Shown: one piece after another, positions 9,558 to 20,485 of the stretch
How the letters are laid out: every line of letters starts with the position of its first letter
Numbering within the stretch: position 1 is the stretch's first letter
The notes under the pieces: model-generated
What the model was told of the DNA's origin: nothing
Databases searched by the model: none
Seen by the model: only the letters and a program-made list of their open reading frames with translations
Assembly: GCF_024138395.1 (NCBI RefSeq)
Contig: NZ_JAMYDU010000003.1
Coordinates: 372,001-436,000, forward strand
Direction of reading: 5' to 3'
From: Pseudomonas mandelii
GTDB taxonomy: Bacteria > Pseudomonadota > Gammaproteobacteria > Pseudomonadales > Pseudomonadaceae
DNA length: 64,000 nucleotides
Program-made: the position numbers and the translations under genes

Positions 9558-11141
9558 TTGAGCGAACTTCTCAACCGCCGCCTGGCTCTGCTTGGCGAGC
9601 GCGCTAACCTCTCTCTGCTCGAACAGTGCCTTCACGGCATCGAACGTGAATGCCTGCGCGTGACAGGCGAAGGGCGCCTGGCGCAAACGCCGCACCCCGA
9701 AGCATTGGGTTCCGCGCTGACCAACGAACAAATCACCACCGACTATTCCGAGTCGCTGCTGGAATTCATCACGCCGGCCCTGCCAGACCCGGCGGATACC
9801 TTGGCGAGCCTCGATAAGATCCATCGGTTTGCCTACAGCAAGCTCGGTAGCGAGTACCTGTGGAGTCCATCGATGCCGTGCCCGTTGCCGGCCGAGGAAG
9901 ACATCCCGATCGCTTATTACGGCACCTCCAACATCGGTCAGCTCAAGTACGTCTATCGCAAGGGCCTGGCCCTGCGTTATGGCAAGACCATGCAGTGCAT
10001 CGCCGGGATTCACTACAACTTTTCCCTGCCGGAAAAGCTCTGGCCGCTGCTTAAAGAGGCCGAAGGCTTTGTCGGCACCGATCGCGATTATCAGTCGTCG
10101 GCCTACATCGCGCTGATCCGCAACTTCCGTCGCTACAGCTGGCTGCTGATGTACTTGTTCGGCGCCTCGCCGGCGCTGGACGCCGGTTTCCTGCGCGGTC
10201 GCTCGCATCAACTGGAACAGCTGGACCCGGACACCTTGTACCTGCCGTACGCCACCAGCCTGCGCATGAGCGATCTGGGTTACCAGAGCAACGCCCAGGC
10301 CGGTTTGACGCCGTGCTACAACGATCTGACCAGCTACACCGACAGTCTGCGCAAAGCGGTGGCTACGCCTTACCCGCCGTACGTCGAGATCGGTACGCAC
10401 CAGGACGGTGAGTGGGTTCAGCTCAACACCAACATCCTGCAGATCGAAAACGAGTACTACTCCAACATCCGCCCGAAACGCGTGACCTACACCGGTGAGC
10501 GGCCGATTCAGGCGCTGGTGGCCCGTGGCATTCAGTACGTTGAAGTACGCTGCCTGGACATCAACCCGTTCCTGCCGATGGGCATCGACCTCACCGAGTC
10601 GCGGTTCCTCGACGCGTTCCTGCTGTACTGCGCGCTGAATGACAGCCCGCTGCTGACCAGTACGTCTTGCGGCAACGCGACATCTAACTTCCTCAGCGTG
10701 GTCAAGGAAGGTCGTCGTCCGGGCCTGCAATTGCAACGCGACGGGCACCCGGTAGACATGAAGGAATGGGCCGGCGAATTGCTGGAAAAGATTGCGCCAT
10801 TGGCGGCGCTGCTGGATCAAAGCCATGGCGGCGAAGCCCACAGCAAAGCACTGGACGCACAACTGGCCAAGGTCAATGACTCATCCCTGACGCCATCGGC
10901 TCAGGTGTTGGCGGCGATGGCCGAGCACAAGGAAAGCTTTGCTCAGTTCTCCTTGCGTCAGAGTCAGGTGCATGCGGAATTTTTCCGTAGCGAGCCGCTT
11001 TCGGGCGAAGAACAGGCTAGATTTGAAGAGCTGGCACGTTCGTCGCTGGCTCAGCAGGTGGAGCTGGAACAGAACGAAGTCGGCGATTTCGATGTGTTTG
11101 TCGGGGCTTATCAGGCGAGCATTCTGGCGATCAGTAATTAA
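9558..11141 (+). CDS. gshA: Glutamate-cysteine ligase
   Basis: Makes gamma-glutamylcysteine from glutamate, cysteine and ATP, the rate-limiting step of glutathione synthesis. The 527-aa protein is the proteobacterial GshA type, with [18 protein letters not shown] near residue 26, [18 protein letters not shown], the [21 protein letters not shown] and GIHYNFSLP segments, and [11 protein letters not shown] prefer the TTG at 9558 because AAGGA ends seven nt before it; an upstream GTG at 9543 would add five residues but lacks a clear SD. It is flanked by REPINs, so probably monocistronic. Confidence 0.94.
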   Translation: MSELLNRRLALLGERANLSLLEQCLHGIERECLRVTGEGRLAQTPHPEALGSALTNEQITTDYSESLLEFITPALPDPADTLASLDKIHRFAYSKLGSEYLWSPSMPCPLPAEEDIPIAYYGTSNIGQLKYVYRKGLALRYGKTMQCIAGIHYNFSLPEKLWPLLKEAEGFVGTDRDYQSSAYIALIRNFRRYSWLLMYLFGASPALDAGFLRGRSHQLEQLDPDTLYLPYATSLRMSDLGYQSNAQAGLTPCYNDLTSYTDSLRKAVATPYPPYVEIGTHQDGEWVQLNTNILQIENEYYSNIRPKRVTYTGERPIQALVARGIQYVEVRCLDINPFLPMGIDLTESRFLDAFLLYCALNDSPLLTSTSCGNATSNFLSVVKEGRRPGLQLQRDGHPVDMKEWAGELLEKIAPLAALLDQSHGGEAHSKALDAQLAKVNDSSLTPSAQVLAAMAEHKESFAQFSLRQSQVHAEFFRSEPLSGEEQARFEELARSSLAQQVELEQNEVGDFDVFVGAYQASILAISN

Positions 11142-11156
11142 GCGGCGTCTGTGAAA

Positions 11157-11281
11157 ACATCGCAGCCTGCGGCAGCTCCTACGGGACAGTGTCGAGGCTG
11201 CGATTTTTTTGCCCGCATCACGCAATTTCAGATTCCCACGCTACCTTTGTAGGAGCTGCCGCAGGCTGCGATCTTTTGATC
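11157..11281. repeat. REPIN, GTAGGAGCTGCCGCAGGCTGCGATC type
   Basis: Arms at 11157-11182 and 11248-11281 with a third partial copy (GAGGCTGCGATTTTTTT) between them. It lies between gshA and the tau operon, and the T-run could help termination of gshA. Confidence 0.8.
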
Positions 11282-11282
11282 C

Positions 11283-11350
11283 TTTAGAATTTTCCGCTCA
11301 TAAGGTAATTCGAAAAAGTTATTTATTTTCGGATTATTATATCATTTAGT
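11283..11350 (+). promoter_or_regulatory. A+T-rich sulfur-starvation-type upstream region of tauA
   Basis: The 70 nt before tauA are strikingly A+T-rich (ATAAGGTAATTCG ... TTATTTATTTTCGG ... TATATCATTTAG) compared with the surrounding DNA. tau operons are CysB-activated under sulfate limitation in related bacteria. Assigning CysB here is inference. Confidence 0.35.
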
Positions 11351-11395
11351 CTCCTTTTCACGCCGACTCTCGGTCGCCTGACAAGGAGCTTCCCG

Positions 11396-12373
11396 ATGAA
11401 ACTGACTTCCCCTCTTCGCCTCCTGGCCGCCGCGTTTCTGGCTTCGGCGAGTTTCCTGGCTCAGGCGGCAGATGTGACCGTCGCCTACCAGACCACCGTT
11501 GACCCGGCCAAAGTCGCCCAAGCCGACGGCACTTACGAAAAAGCCACCAAAGCCAACATCGACTGGCGCAAATTCGACAACGGCGCCGACATCATTGCCG
11601 CCATCGCTTCTGGCGATGTGCAAATCGGCTACCTCGGTTCCAGTCCCCTGACGGCGGCAATTACCCGCAAAGTTCCGGTAGAAACCTTCCTCATCGCCAC
11701 CCAGATCGGCGCCGCCGAAGCGCTGGTCGCTCGCGATGGCTCCGGAATTAAGACCCCGCAAGACCTGATCGGCAAGAAAATCGCCGTACCGTTCGTTTCC
11801 ACCGGCCACTACAGCCTGCTGGCCGCGCTGAAACACTGGAACATCGACCCATCGAAAGTCACCGTGCTCAACCTCGCCCCGCCGGCAATCATCGCTGCGT
11901 GGAAACGCGGTGATATCGACGCCACCTACGTGTGGGACCCGGCGCTCGGCGTGGCCAAAGAAAACGGCAAAGTGCTGATCACTTCGGGCGAACTGGCCAA
12001 GTTCGGCGCACCGACTTTCGATGCCTGGATCGTGCGCAAGGATTTCGCCCAGAAGCACCCGGAAATCGTCACTGCGTTTGCCAAAGTGACCCTCGATGCC
12101 TACGCCGACTACCGCAAAGACCCGAAAGCCTGGCTCGCCAACCAAAGCAACGTCGACAAACTGGTGAAGCTCTCCGGTGCCAAGGCCAGCGACATTCCAT
12201 TGCTGTTGCAAGGCAACGTCTTCCCGCTCGCGGCTGATCAGGTGATCACCCTCGGCGCGCCGACCACCAAGGCCATTACCGACACCGCGGTGTTCCTCAA
12301 GGAACAAGGCAAGGTCGAGGCCGTGCTGCCGGACTACGCGCCGTACGTCAGCGCCAAATACATCACCAATTGA
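11396..12373 (+). CDS. tauA: Taurine ABC transporter substrate-binding protein
   Basis: Periplasmic binding protein that delivers taurine (2-aminoethanesulfonate) to TauBC. A Sec signal peptide is visible ([17 protein letters not shown], cleavage near residue 23). The mature protein starts [20 protein letters not shown] and carries the SsuA/TauA-type segments [30 protein letters not shown] and [15 protein letters not shown]. The 325-aa length is normal. It is first in the order tauABC-D, 16 nt before tauB. Confidence 0.93.
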   Translation: MKLTSPLRLLAAAFLASASFLAQAADVTVAYQTTVDPAKVAQADGTYEKATKANIDWRKFDNGADIIAAIASGDVQIGYLGSSPLTAAITRKVPVETFLIATQIGAAEALVARDGSGIKTPQDLIGKKIAVPFVSTGHYSLLAALKHWNIDPSKVTVLNLAPPAIIAAWKRGDIDATYVWDPALGVAKENGKVLITSGELAKFGAPTFDAWIVRKDFAQKHPEIVTAFAKVTLDAYADYRKDPKAWLANQSNVDKLVKLSGAKASDIPLLLQGNVFPLAADQVITLGAPTTKAITDTAVFLKEQGKVEAVLPDYAPYVSAKYITN

Positions 12374-12389
12374 TCGGGAGTTAACCGCG

Positions 12390-13184
12390 ATGGCTTTGCT
12401 TCAGCTGGAGCGCATCTGCGCACAGTACCCAGGCAGCACGGAACCTGTGCTGGCGGATATTTCCTTGAGCCTGGGGCCCCGGCAGTTACTGGTCGCCCTC
12501 GGTCCGTCCGGCAGTGGCAAGACCTCGCTGTTGAACCTGATTGCCGGCTTCGTCGAGCCCAGTGCCGGGCGCATCACCCTTGACGGCGTGCCGGTCAAAG
12601 GCCCGAGCGCCGAACGCGGCGTGGTGTTCCAGGACGACGCCCTGCTGCCTTGGCAGGACGTGCTGGCCAACGTCGGCTTCGGTCTGGAACTGGCCGGCGT
12701 TCCCCGGGAAAAACGTGAACTGCGCGCCCGGGAAATGCTCGCGCTGGTGGACCTTTGCGGTTTCGAAAACCGCCGAATCTGGCAGCTCTCGGGCGGGCAG
12801 AAACAACGTGTCGGCCTCGCTCGTGCCCTTGCCGCAGACCCTCGGGTTTTGCTGATGGATGAACCCTTCGGCGCTCTCGACGCCTTCACTCGCGAACAGA
12901 TGCAGGAGCTGTTGCTGCAAGTCTGGCAGCGCACCGCCAAACCGGTGTTCCTGATTACCCATGACATTGAAGAAGCGGTGTTCCTCGCCACGGATCTGAT
13001 TCTGCTGGCGCCCAACCCCGGGCAAATCGTCGAGCGTCTGAGCCTGGACTTCGGTCAGCGTTACGCTGCTGGAGAATCGGCGCGGGCGATCAAATCCGAC
13101 CCGCGCTTTATCGAAACCCGCGAACACGTGCTCGCCAAAGTGTTCTCCCAACGCAGTGCCGTCCAGCGGCAGGAGCGCGCATGA
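12390..13184 (+). CDS. tauB: Taurine ABC transporter ATP-binding protein
   Basis: ATPase subunit that powers taurine uptake. The 264-aa protein contains Walker A (GPSGSGKTS, about residues 38-46), the Q-loop, the signature [16 protein letters not shown], Walker B ([12 protein letters not shown]) and the switch His ([10 protein letters not shown]). It closely follows tauA and overlaps the tauC start by four bases (ATGA). Confidence 0.93.
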   Translation: MALLQLERICAQYPGSTEPVLADISLSLGPRQLLVALGPSGSGKTSLLNLIAGFVEPSAGRITLDGVPVKGPSAERGVVFQDDALLPWQDVLANVGFGLELAGVPREKRELRAREMLALVDLCGFENRRIWQLSGGQKQRVGLARALAADPRVLLMDEPFGALDAFTREQMQELLLQVWQRTAKPVFLITHDIEEAVFLATDLILLAPNPGQIVERLSLDFGQRYAAGESARAIKSDPRFIETREHVLAKVFSQRSAVQRQERA

Positions 13185-14014
13185 GCACCTATGAAATTCC
13201 CGCCGCGACGGTGAAGTCGGGGTCGACGGTAATTCCGCTGCGTCGCAGCTTGAACACGCGCTGGATCAGCGTGCTGACGCTGGTCGCTCTCGTTGCAATT
13301 TGGTGGGCCGTCACCGCCACTGGTTTGATCGAACCGCTGTTCCTGCCGCCACCCTCCGCCGTGCTGCAAAAAGGCTGGCTGCTGGTGACTACCGGCTACA
13401 TGGATTCGACCTTGTGGCAGCATTTGGGCGCGAGCCTCAGCCGTATTGGCCTGGGCCTGGGTTTCGCCGTGCTGACCGCCGTGCCGGTCGGCATCGCCAT
13501 CGGCCACAACCGCATCGCTCGCGGCATTCTTGATCCGCTGATCGAGTTCTATCGCCCGATTCCGCCGCTGGCTTATCTGCCGCTGATCGTGATCTGGTGC
13601 GGCATCGGTGAGTTATCGAAAGTCTTGTTGATCTACCTGGCGATTTTCGCCCCGATCGCGATTGCCACCGCCACTGGCGTGCGCACCGTCGACCCGGCCA
13701 AATTGCGCGCCGCGCAGTCGTTGGGCGCGACTCGGGCGCAGTTGATTCGCCATGTGATTTTGCCCAGTGCCTTGCCGGATATTTTGACCGGTGTGCGAAT
13801 TGGTTTGGGTGTGGGTTGGTCGACGCTGGTGGCCGCCGAGTTGATCGCCGCCACCAGTGGTTTGGGCTTTATGGTGCAGTCGGCCGCGCAGTTCCTGGTC
13901 ACCGACGTGGTGGTGCTGGGGATTCTGGTGATCGCATTGATCGCCTTCGTCATGGAAATGGGGTTGCGTGCCCTGCAACGCAAACTGGTGCCATGGCACG
14001 GCCAGGCTCACTGA
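13181..14014 (+). CDS. tauC: Taurine ABC transporter permease
   Basis: Inner-membrane permease of the taurine importer, of the BPD_transp_1 family. About six hydrophobic segments are visible, starting with [19 protein letters not shown]. The cytoplasmic coupling loop reads [29 protein letters not shown], the EAA-type motif that contacts TauB. The 277-aa length is normal. A REPIN separates it from tauD. Confidence 0.93.
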   Translation: MSTYEIPAATVKSGSTVIPLRRSLNTRWISVLTLVALVAIWWAVTATGLIEPLFLPPPSAVLQKGWLLVTTGYMDSTLWQHLGASLSRIGLGLGFAVLTAVPVGIAIGHNRIARGILDPLIEFYRPIPPLAYLPLIVIWCGIGELSKVLLIYLAIFAPIAIATATGVRTVDPAKLRAAQSLGATRAQLIRHVILPSALPDILTGVRIGLGVGWSTLVAAELIAATSGLGFMVQSAAQFLVTDVVVLGILVIALIAFVMEMGLRALQRKLVPWHGQAH

Positions 14015-14066
14015 AGCATTTGAATGTGGGAGCAACTGCCTTGATACCCCCTTTTTTTGGATCAAC

Positions 14067-14163
14067 CCTGTAGGAGCTGTCGAGTGAAACGAGGCGGCGA
14101 TCTTTTGATCTTGCTCTCTAAAAACAACATCAAAAGATCGCAGCCTTCGGCAGCTCCTACAGG
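14067..14163. repeat. REPIN between tauC and tauD
   Basis: GTAGGAGCTGTCGAG/GATCGCAGCCTTCGGCAGCTCCTAC arms, 97 nt overall, sit inside the tau operon. They could lower tauD expression or stabilise the upstream mRNA. Confidence 0.8.
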
Positions 14164-14216
14164 TGCGGTGTCGTTCACAAAATTCATGTACCGCCCGCAG
14201 AATTGAAGAGAACACC

Positions 14217-15059
14217 ATGAGCAACCTGACCATTGCCCCTTTAAGCTCCGCCCTCGGCGCGCAAATCAGCGGCGTCGATATCAGCCAGCCGCTGAACCTG
14301 GAGCAACGCGACGCCATCGAGCAGGCACTGCTCAAGCATCAAGTGCTGTTCTTCCGCGACCAGCCGATCGAACCGCAACAGCAAGCGCGATTCGCCGCCT
14401 ATTTCGGCGACCTGCACATTCATCCGATCTACCCGAACGTGCCGGAGCAGCCGGAAGTACTGATCCTCGACACCGCCGTCACTGACGTACGGGACAACGC
14501 GATCTGGCACACCGACGTGACCTTCCTGCCGACCCCGGCGATGGGCGCGGTGCTCAGCGCCAAGTTGCTGCCGGAATTTGGCGGCGACACGCTGTGGGCC
14601 AGTGGTATTGCGGCGTATGAAGCACTGTCCGCACCGATGAAAACTCTGCTCGAAGGGTTGACCGCCACTCACGATTTCACCCGTTCGTTCCCACTGGAGC
14701 GCTATGGCAACACCCCTGAAGCCCTGGCTCAGTGGGAGGAAGCACGCAGGAAGAATCCACCACTGTCACACCCGGTGATTCGCACGCATCCGGTGAGCGG
14801 GCGCCGGTCATTGTTCGTCAATGAAGGGTTCACGTCGAAGATCAATGAGCTGTCGGAAACGGAAAGCGAGGTGATTCTGAAATTCTTGTTCGCCCACACC
14901 ACACGGCCGGAGTTCACGATTCGCTGGCGCTGGCAGAAAGACGACATCGCGTTCTGGGACAACCGCGTGACCCAGCATCACGCGGTGGATGATTACCGCC
15001 CGGCGCGGCGAGTGATGCAGCGGGCGACGGTGTTGGGAGATGTGCCGTTTTTTCGATAA
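14217..15059 (+). CDS. tauD: Taurine dioxygenase
   Basis: Fe(II)/2-oxoglutarate-dependent dioxygenase that hydroxylates taurine so that it releases sulfite and aminoacetaldehyde. The iron ligands are visible as HTDVTF (about residues 97-102) and the distal His in [10 protein letters not shown]. The 2-oxoglutarate-binding Arg lies in the following [13 protein letters not shown] chose ATG 14217 ([19 protein letters not shown], 280 aa) rather than the ATG at 14163, because the latter's extra 18 residues fall in the REPIN flank. It acts downstream of TauABC. Confidence 0.94.
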   Translation: MSNLTIAPLSSALGAQISGVDISQPLNLEQRDAIEQALLKHQVLFFRDQPIEPQQQARFAAYFGDLHIHPIYPNVPEQPEVLILDTAVTDVRDNAIWHTDVTFLPTPAMGAVLSAKLLPEFGGDTLWASGIAAYEALSAPMKTLLEGLTATHDFTRSFPLERYGNTPEALAQWEEARRKNPPLSHPVIRTHPVSGRRSLFVNEGFTSKINELSETESEVILKFLFAHTTRPEFTIRWRWQKDDIAFWDNRVTQHHAVDDYRPARRVMQRATVLGDVPFFR

Positions 15060-15086
15060 TCAGCCAGTTTTTGTACTGACATTGAT

Positions 15087-15189
15087 GGCCCCATCGCGGG
15101 CAAGCCCGCTCCCACAAGGATTTGTATTGACCAATATTTTGCGGTCAACCGATAACCTTGTGGGAGCGGGCTTGCCCGCGATGGGGCCA
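15087..15189. repeat. REPIN, GTGGGAGCGGGCTTGCCCGCGATG type
   Basis: Two perfectly complementary 33-nt arms (15087-15119 and 15157-15189) lie between the convergent tauD and the aldo/keto reductase. Confidence 0.9.
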
Positions 15190-15221
15190 GAACGGGCGCC
15201 AGAATATCCGGAGCCGAACAC

Positions 15222-16259
15222 TTACTCCGCCGTCGAAGGCTTCTCCCACAAATTGACCCCACCCTCCTGGGCAAACCGGTCAATCTCCGCCAACTCTTCC
15301 ACGCTAAAACTCAAGTTCTTCAACGCCCCGACGTTCTCGATGATCTGCTCCGGCCGGCTTGCACCGATCAGCGCCGAGGTCACCCGTGAATCGCGCAGGG
15401 TCCAGGCCAGCGCCAACTGTGCCAGGCTCTGTCCACGGCGCTTGGCGATGTCATTGAGCGCCCGCACATGAGCGATGTTGGCTTCGGAAAGGTGCGACGC
15501 CTGCAACGAACCACCGCCCGGACGATTGACCCGCGCATCCGCTGGCACGCCGTTGAGGTACTTGTCGGTCAACAGCCCCTGAGCCAATGGCGTGAAGGCG
15601 ATCACGCCGGTGCCGAGTTCATCGGTGGTGTCCAGCAGGTCCTTTTCCACCCAGCGATTCAGCAGGTTGTAGGCCGGTTGATGAATCAGCAGCGGCACTT
15701 TCCACTCTTTCAGCAACCCGGCGATTTCACGGGTTTTCACCCCGGAATATGACGAGATGCCGATGTACAGTGCCTTGCCCTGCTGCACCGCGGTGGCCAG
15801 TGCGCTGGCGGTTTCTTCCAGCGGCGTGTCCGGGTCGAAACGGTGGGAATAGAAGATGTCTACGTAATCCAGGCCCAGGCGTTGCAGGCTCTGGTCGAGG
15901 CTGGCCAGCACGTATTTGCGCGAACCACCGCCCTGACCGTAAGGACCGGCCCACATGTCCCAACCGGCCTTGCTGGAGATGATCAACTCGTCGCGGTACT
16001 GCTTGAAGTCTTCACGCAGCAAGCGACCGAAGTTGATCTCGGCACTGCCGTACGGTGGGCCGTAGTTGTTGGCCAGGTCGAAATGGTTGATGCCCAGATC
16101 GAATGCCGTGCGCAGCAACGAACGCTGGGTATCGATTGGCGTGCTATCGCCAAAGTTGTGCCACAAGCCCAGGGACAACGCCGGCAGCACCAGCCCGCTA
16201 CGGCCTACACGGCGGTAAGGGATGGAATCGTAGCGGTTTTCGGCAGCGGTGTAGGTCAT
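15222..16259 (-). CDS. Aldo/keto reductase, MgrA/YghZ type (L-glyceraldehyde 3-phosphate reductase-like)
   Basis: NADPH-dependent TIM-barrel oxidoreductase of 345 aa. The catalytic tetrad context is visible: FDLANNYGPPYGSAEINFG (Asp and Tyr), IISSKAGWDMW (Lys) and IFYSHRFDP (His). The C-terminal cofactor-binding segment reads SALIGASRPEQIIENV. The WDMWAGPYGQGGGSRKY insert is typical of the YghZ/MgrA group, which detoxifies methylglyoxal-like aldehydes and L-glyceraldehyde 3-phosphate. The physiological substrate is not shown by the sequence. It stands alone, convergent with tauD. Confidence 0.88.
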   Translation of the reverse strand: MTYTAAENRYDSIPYRRVGRSGLVLPALSLGLWHNFGDSTPIDTQRSLLRTAFDLGINHFDLANNYGPPYGSAEINFGRLLREDFKQYRDELIISSKAGWDMWAGPYGQGGGSRKYVLASLDQSLQRLGLDYVDIFYSHRFDPDTPLEETASALATAVQQGKALYIGISSYSGVKTREIAGLLKEWKVPLLIHQPAYNLLNRWVEKDLLDTTDELGTGVIAFTPLAQGLLTDKYLNGVPADARVNRPGGGSLQASHLSEANIAHVRALNDIAKRRGQSLAQLALAWTLRDSRVTSALIGASRPEQIIENVGALKNLSFSVEELAEIDRFAQEGGVNLWEKPSTAE

Positions 16260-16364
16260 CGAATCCTCTCTTGTCTGTCTTGAATGTGGTATCGACTGCT
16301 TTGCAAGTTGCCCAGCATACGCTTGGACAAACGCCGATAAACCTCGGACTCGAGAAAATGCTGA

Positions 16365-16562
16365 AACGTTTCACAGATGGTGACGACTGAGCTGTTTTTG
16401 CACGGCAAGAGTGAGTAGCAAATCCAGAACTTCGCCAAGATGCCTCCACTGGAGCGTTTGGGTCAGCCGGAGGATATTGCTCGCGTTGTGTCGTTTCTGG
16501 TGGGGCCGGATTCGGCCTGGGTCAATGGGCAAATTCTGCGGGTGAATGGTGGGTTGGTTTAA
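16365..16562 (+). pseudogene. C-terminal relic of a short-chain dehydrogenase (SDR)
   Basis: In one frame the DNA reads NVSQMVTTELFLHGKSE, then an in-frame TAG (16416-16418), then QIQNFAKMPPLERLGQPEDI and a tail ending VNGQILRVNGGLV with a stop at 16560-16562. PLERLGQPEDIA and the VNGQ...VNGG ending are hallmarks of classical SDR C-termini. There is no start codon, no Rossmann N-terminus and an upstream TGA, so this is a truncated remnant of about 65 codons. The residue before Q is probably CAG mutated to TAG. Confidence 0.8.
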
Positions 16563-16593
16563 CTATGCTCGATGTATCGGGAAGAGCAGTGAG

Positions 16594-16688
16594 GACGCCT
16601 TCGCGGGCAAGCCTCGCTCCTACAGATTTGGGTCGAACACAATCCCGTGACCGACCCTGTAGGAGCGAGGCTTGCCCGCGAAGACGGC
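16594..16688. repeat. REPIN, GTAGGAGCGAGGCTTGCCCGCGAA type
   Basis: Inverted arms 16594-16625 and 16657-16688, just downstream of the SDR relic and upstream of the small membrane protein gene. Confidence 0.85.
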
Positions 16689-16726
16689 CTCAAAGACACC
16701 ACAAATCTGAAGGAGAGGAACGCACC

Positions 16727-16987
16727 ATGCACACCACCATCATCATCTTCTTCGGCCTGGTCCTTCTGGCGCTGATGTTGCTCATCGGCGAGAAAATCGG
16801 TTTCCCCCGCCAGACCCTGGCCTACAGCTTTGTCATGCTGTGGCTGGCGTTGACCTTGATCAATGGCGCGGTCGGCATGGTCAACGCCGGCCAGCCGTTG
16901 AGCACGGAACTGGTGGTGGGCAGCGCGGTGTTCGGCGTGCCGGTGGCGGCGCTGGTGTTGTTCATGACGATGAGTACTGACGCCTGA
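16727..16987 (+). CDS. Small membrane protein of unknown function (86 aa)
   Basis: An 86-aa hydrophobic protein starting MHTTIIIFFGLVLLALMLLI. Three probable membrane segments are at about residues 3-20, 29-51 and 60-80. The start at 16727 is supported by a strong SD (AAGGAGAGG at 16710-16718). It is convergent with betT and its stop lies 25 nt from the betT stop. I do not recognise a family with a known role. Confidence 0.75.
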   Translation: MHTTIIIFFGLVLLALMLLIGEKIGFPRQTLAYSFVMLWLALTLINGAVGMVNAGQPLSTELVVGSAVFGVPVAALVLFMTMSTDA

Positions 16988-17011
16988 CCAGACGTCAGCC
17001 CCCCTCCTCAA

Positions 17012-19006
17012 TCAACGCACCAGGTGCAAGAACTGCATGTGCCGTTCGTATTGATCGAGGATGTCGTTGATGACCTGCTCCTTGGTGTAGCCCACCAGAT
17101 CGTAGTCCTGACTGCCCTCGCTCAAATGCACTTCGGCGCGGTAGTAACGGCGATTGTTGAGTTGCTTGGAACCCATGCCGCCACGGGCGAAGGACGGCGT
17201 GAAGTAACCGCGCATTTGTACCTGATAGATGAACGGATGCAGCTCGCCATGACCGATCTCCAGGCTGACACTGTCATTTGCCGGGTCGGGCTGAGCAACC
17301 ACGTGCAAGCCCTTCTCGACGAACACTGCCGTCACCTCTTCTATCGCCGGGCGCACCGTGGTGTCGAGGAAACGATAGACCTCATCGCGCGACGGGAAAT
17401 GCACCGCCTGACTCAAGCGCTGACGCCAGCCGCCGCGTCGTGCTCCAGACACTGGCGCGAGAGAATGCAGTTGCGCGATCTGCTTCTGCGACTCCAGATA
17501 AAACGCCTTGTGCAGCCCCCACATCATCAGCAGCAAAATCATCGAGAACGGCAACGAGGTCAGCACCACCGCTGACTTCAAGGCGTCGATGCTGCCAGAG
17601 AACAGCAGCGCGCTGGTCACCAGCGCAGTCATCGCGCCCCAGAACACTCGCAGCCATTTCGGCCCGTCTTCATCCGGGTTACCGCCCTTGGCGGACAATG
17701 TCGACAGAACCACGGTGCCCGAGTCGGCGGATGTGACGAAGAACACGAAGCTGATGAACACCGTGACCGCGATCACGGTTTTGCTCCACGGATAGGTTTC
17801 CAGCAACAGGTACAGGGTCATCGACGGGTTGTCGATGGCCGACATGCCGAGCGCACTCATGCCGTGGTTGAGGACCTGGTCGATGGCGCTGTTGCCGAAG
17901 ATCGACATCCACGCCAGGGTGAAACCGAGCGGGATCAGCAGCACGCCGAAGACAAATTCGCGAATGGTCCGGCCACGGGAAATCCGCGCGATGAACAGGC
18001 CCACGAACGGCGACCATGCAATCCACCAGGCCCAGTAGAACACCGTCCAGCCGCCCAGCCAGTCGCTGGGTTTGTCATAGGCGTAGAGGTCGAAACTCTT
18101 CATCGGCAAGGCGCCGAGGTAGTCGCCGATATTCTGGATCAGCGTATTGAGCAAGTGCTGGGTGGGGCCGGCGAACAACACGAACAGCAGCAGCGCACAG
18201 GCCAGCAGCATGTTGATGTCGGACATCACCCGCACGCCTTTATCGACGCCGGACACCGCGACGATGATCGCCGCGCCCATCATCAGCGTGATCAGGCCGA
18301 CCTGAATCCACTGGGTGTGAGCGATGCCGAACAGGTAGTCCAGGCCCGAGTTGAGGTGCAACACACCAAAGCCCATGTCGGCGCCGAGGCCGAACACTGT
18401 GGCGATGATGCCGAAGCCGTCCACCGCGTAACCGATCGGGCCGTTGATGCGCTTGCCGATCAGTGGGTACAGCGCCGAACGCAGGGCCAGCGGCAGGTTA
18501 TGTCGATAGGCAAAATAGGCCAGCGCCATGCCGACGAAGGCGAACACGCCCCAACCGTGCAGGCCCCAGTGCAGAAACAGAATCTGCATCGCCTGACGCG
18601 CCGCATCCGCCGTGCCAGCCTCGCCTTGCGGTGGTTGCGCCAAGTGCGTCAGCGGTTCGGACACGCAAAAGAAAAACAGCGTGATGCTGATCCCGGCGGC
18701 GAACAGCATGCCGGCCCAGGACAGGTAGCTGAATTCGGGCTCGTCGTGGTCGGCACCGAGCTTGATCTTGCCGTAGCCAGACAAGGCGGTGACCACCACG
18801 AAGACCAGATACAGCGTCATCGCGAGCATGTAGTACCAGCCGACCGTATTGGCCGCCCAGTTTTGCGCCTGCAACAGCCAGGCACCGGCCTGTTCAGGTA
18901 TCGCCATGACCACAACGGCGAACAACAAAATAAAGGTCGCCGCGAAATAAAACACCGGCGGATTCATGCGGACCTGGCCGCTTGCGGGGGTGGACGGTGC
19001 ACTCAT
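17012..19006 (-). CDS. betT: BCCT-family choline transporter BetT
   Basis: Imports choline for glycine betaine synthesis. The 664-aa protein has 12 expected membrane segments and the BCCT signature VFYWAWWIAWSPFVGLFIAR near residue 330. After the last TM (about residue 500) there is a long cytosolic C-terminal domain of roughly 150 residues, as in osmoregulated BetT proteins. The start at 19006 gives MSAPSTPASGQ; an internal ATG 13 codons later (MNPPVFYFAA) is an alternative. A perfect palindrome about 95 nt upstream (19100-19125) is a candidate operator. No betIBA genes are adjacent. Confidence 0.9.
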   Translation of the reverse strand: MSAPSTPASGQVRMNPPVFYFAATFILLFAVVVMAIPEQAGAWLLQAQNWAANTVGWYYMLAMTLYLVFVVVTALSGYGKIKLGADHDEPEFSYLSWAGMLFAAGISITLFFFCVSEPLTHLAQPPQGEAGTADAARQAMQILFLHWGLHGWGVFAFVGMALAYFAYRHNLPLALRSALYPLIGKRINGPIGYAVDGFGIIATVFGLGADMGFGVLHLNSGLDYLFGIAHTQWIQVGLITLMMGAAIIVAVSGVDKGVRVMSDINMLLACALLLFVLFAGPTQHLLNTLIQNIGDYLGALPMKSFDLYAYDKPSDWLGGWTVFYWAWWIAWSPFVGLFIARISRGRTIREFVFGVLLIPLGFTLAWMSIFGNSAIDQVLNHGMSALGMSAIDNPSMTLYLLLETYPWSKTVIAVTVFISFVFFVTSADSGTVVLSTLSAKGGNPDEDGPKWLRVFWGAMTALVTSALLFSGSIDALKSAVVLTSLPFSMILLLMMWGLHKAFYLESQKQIAQLHSLAPVSGARRGGWRQRLSQAVHFPSRDEVYRFLDTTVRPAIEEVTAVFVEKGLHVVAQPDPANDSVSLEIGHGELHPFIYQVQMRGYFTPSFARGGMGSKQLNNRRYYRAEVHLSEGSQDYDLVGYTKEQVINDILDQYERHMQFLHLVR

Positions 19007-19099
19007 GAAAGGCGCACCTCAAGGGGATGAAACAGGGCAATCAATAACGGACTCGGCAAAGGCAAGCCTCCTGTTGTGAGCGGGCAGCAAACCGGCGGT

Positions 19100-19125
19100 T
19101 TAACTTGAATGAGCGTTCAAGTTAA
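19100..19125. promoter_or_regulatory. Perfect palindrome upstream of betT, candidate BetI-type operator
   Basis: TTAACTTGAA, six nt, TTCAAGTTAA: two perfect 10-nt arms. Spacing and composition fit a TetR-family operator, and BetI (TetR family) represses choline genes. The identity of the regulator is inference. Confidence 0.5.
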
Positions 19126-19214
19126 ACATGGATAGGGGGCTAAGGACTAATCCTGGGGCTCGGCGGTCGCTTTCCTACGCTAGCTCAAGGATGCGTTTGA
19201 GGTAGGGTTATCGC

Positions 19215-19351
19215 GATCGTTCCCACGCTCTGCGTGGGAATGCAGCCCCGTGACGCTCTGCGTCACATCGGTGCCAGGCACTGCATCGGCGGCGGCCCTG
19301 GAACGCGGAGCGTCCCTTGAGGCATTCCCACGCGGGAGCGTGGGAACGATC
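19215..19351. repeat. REP-type repeat, CGTTCCCACGCTCTGCGTGGGAATGC type
   Basis: GATCGTTCCCACGCTCTGCG at 19215 is mirrored by GGGAGCGTGGGAACGATC ending at 19351, with internal GACGCTCTGCGTCA copies. The remainder of 19007-19368 holds only the palindrome above. Confidence 0.8.
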
Positions 19352-19368
19352 AGTCTCAGGTGAAGGAC

Positions 19369-20295
<927 letters not shown>

Positions 20296-20485
20296 AGTAA
20301 AAACTCCTCACGGGCGGCCGGACTGTCTGGCCGCGTTAACCGCGATTACTTTACGGCAACGGCTTGCAGCCGAATTAAGAACCAATAGTGCTGTGCTCAA
20401 TACTTTCGGCTATAAGCGATTGGCAGTTGCTCCACTAAATACCCGTGCCTATAGTCCTGACATCTTCCTCCGCCAGTACGGACCC

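Noticed and set aside
9309..10862. 517-codon reverse frame opposite gshA
   Set aside because: Shadow frame with no recognisable domain; gshA is complete on the forward strand.
17864..19030. 388-codon forward frame opposite betT
   Set aside because: Gln/His/Arg-rich shadow; betT has an intact BCCT signature in the other strand.
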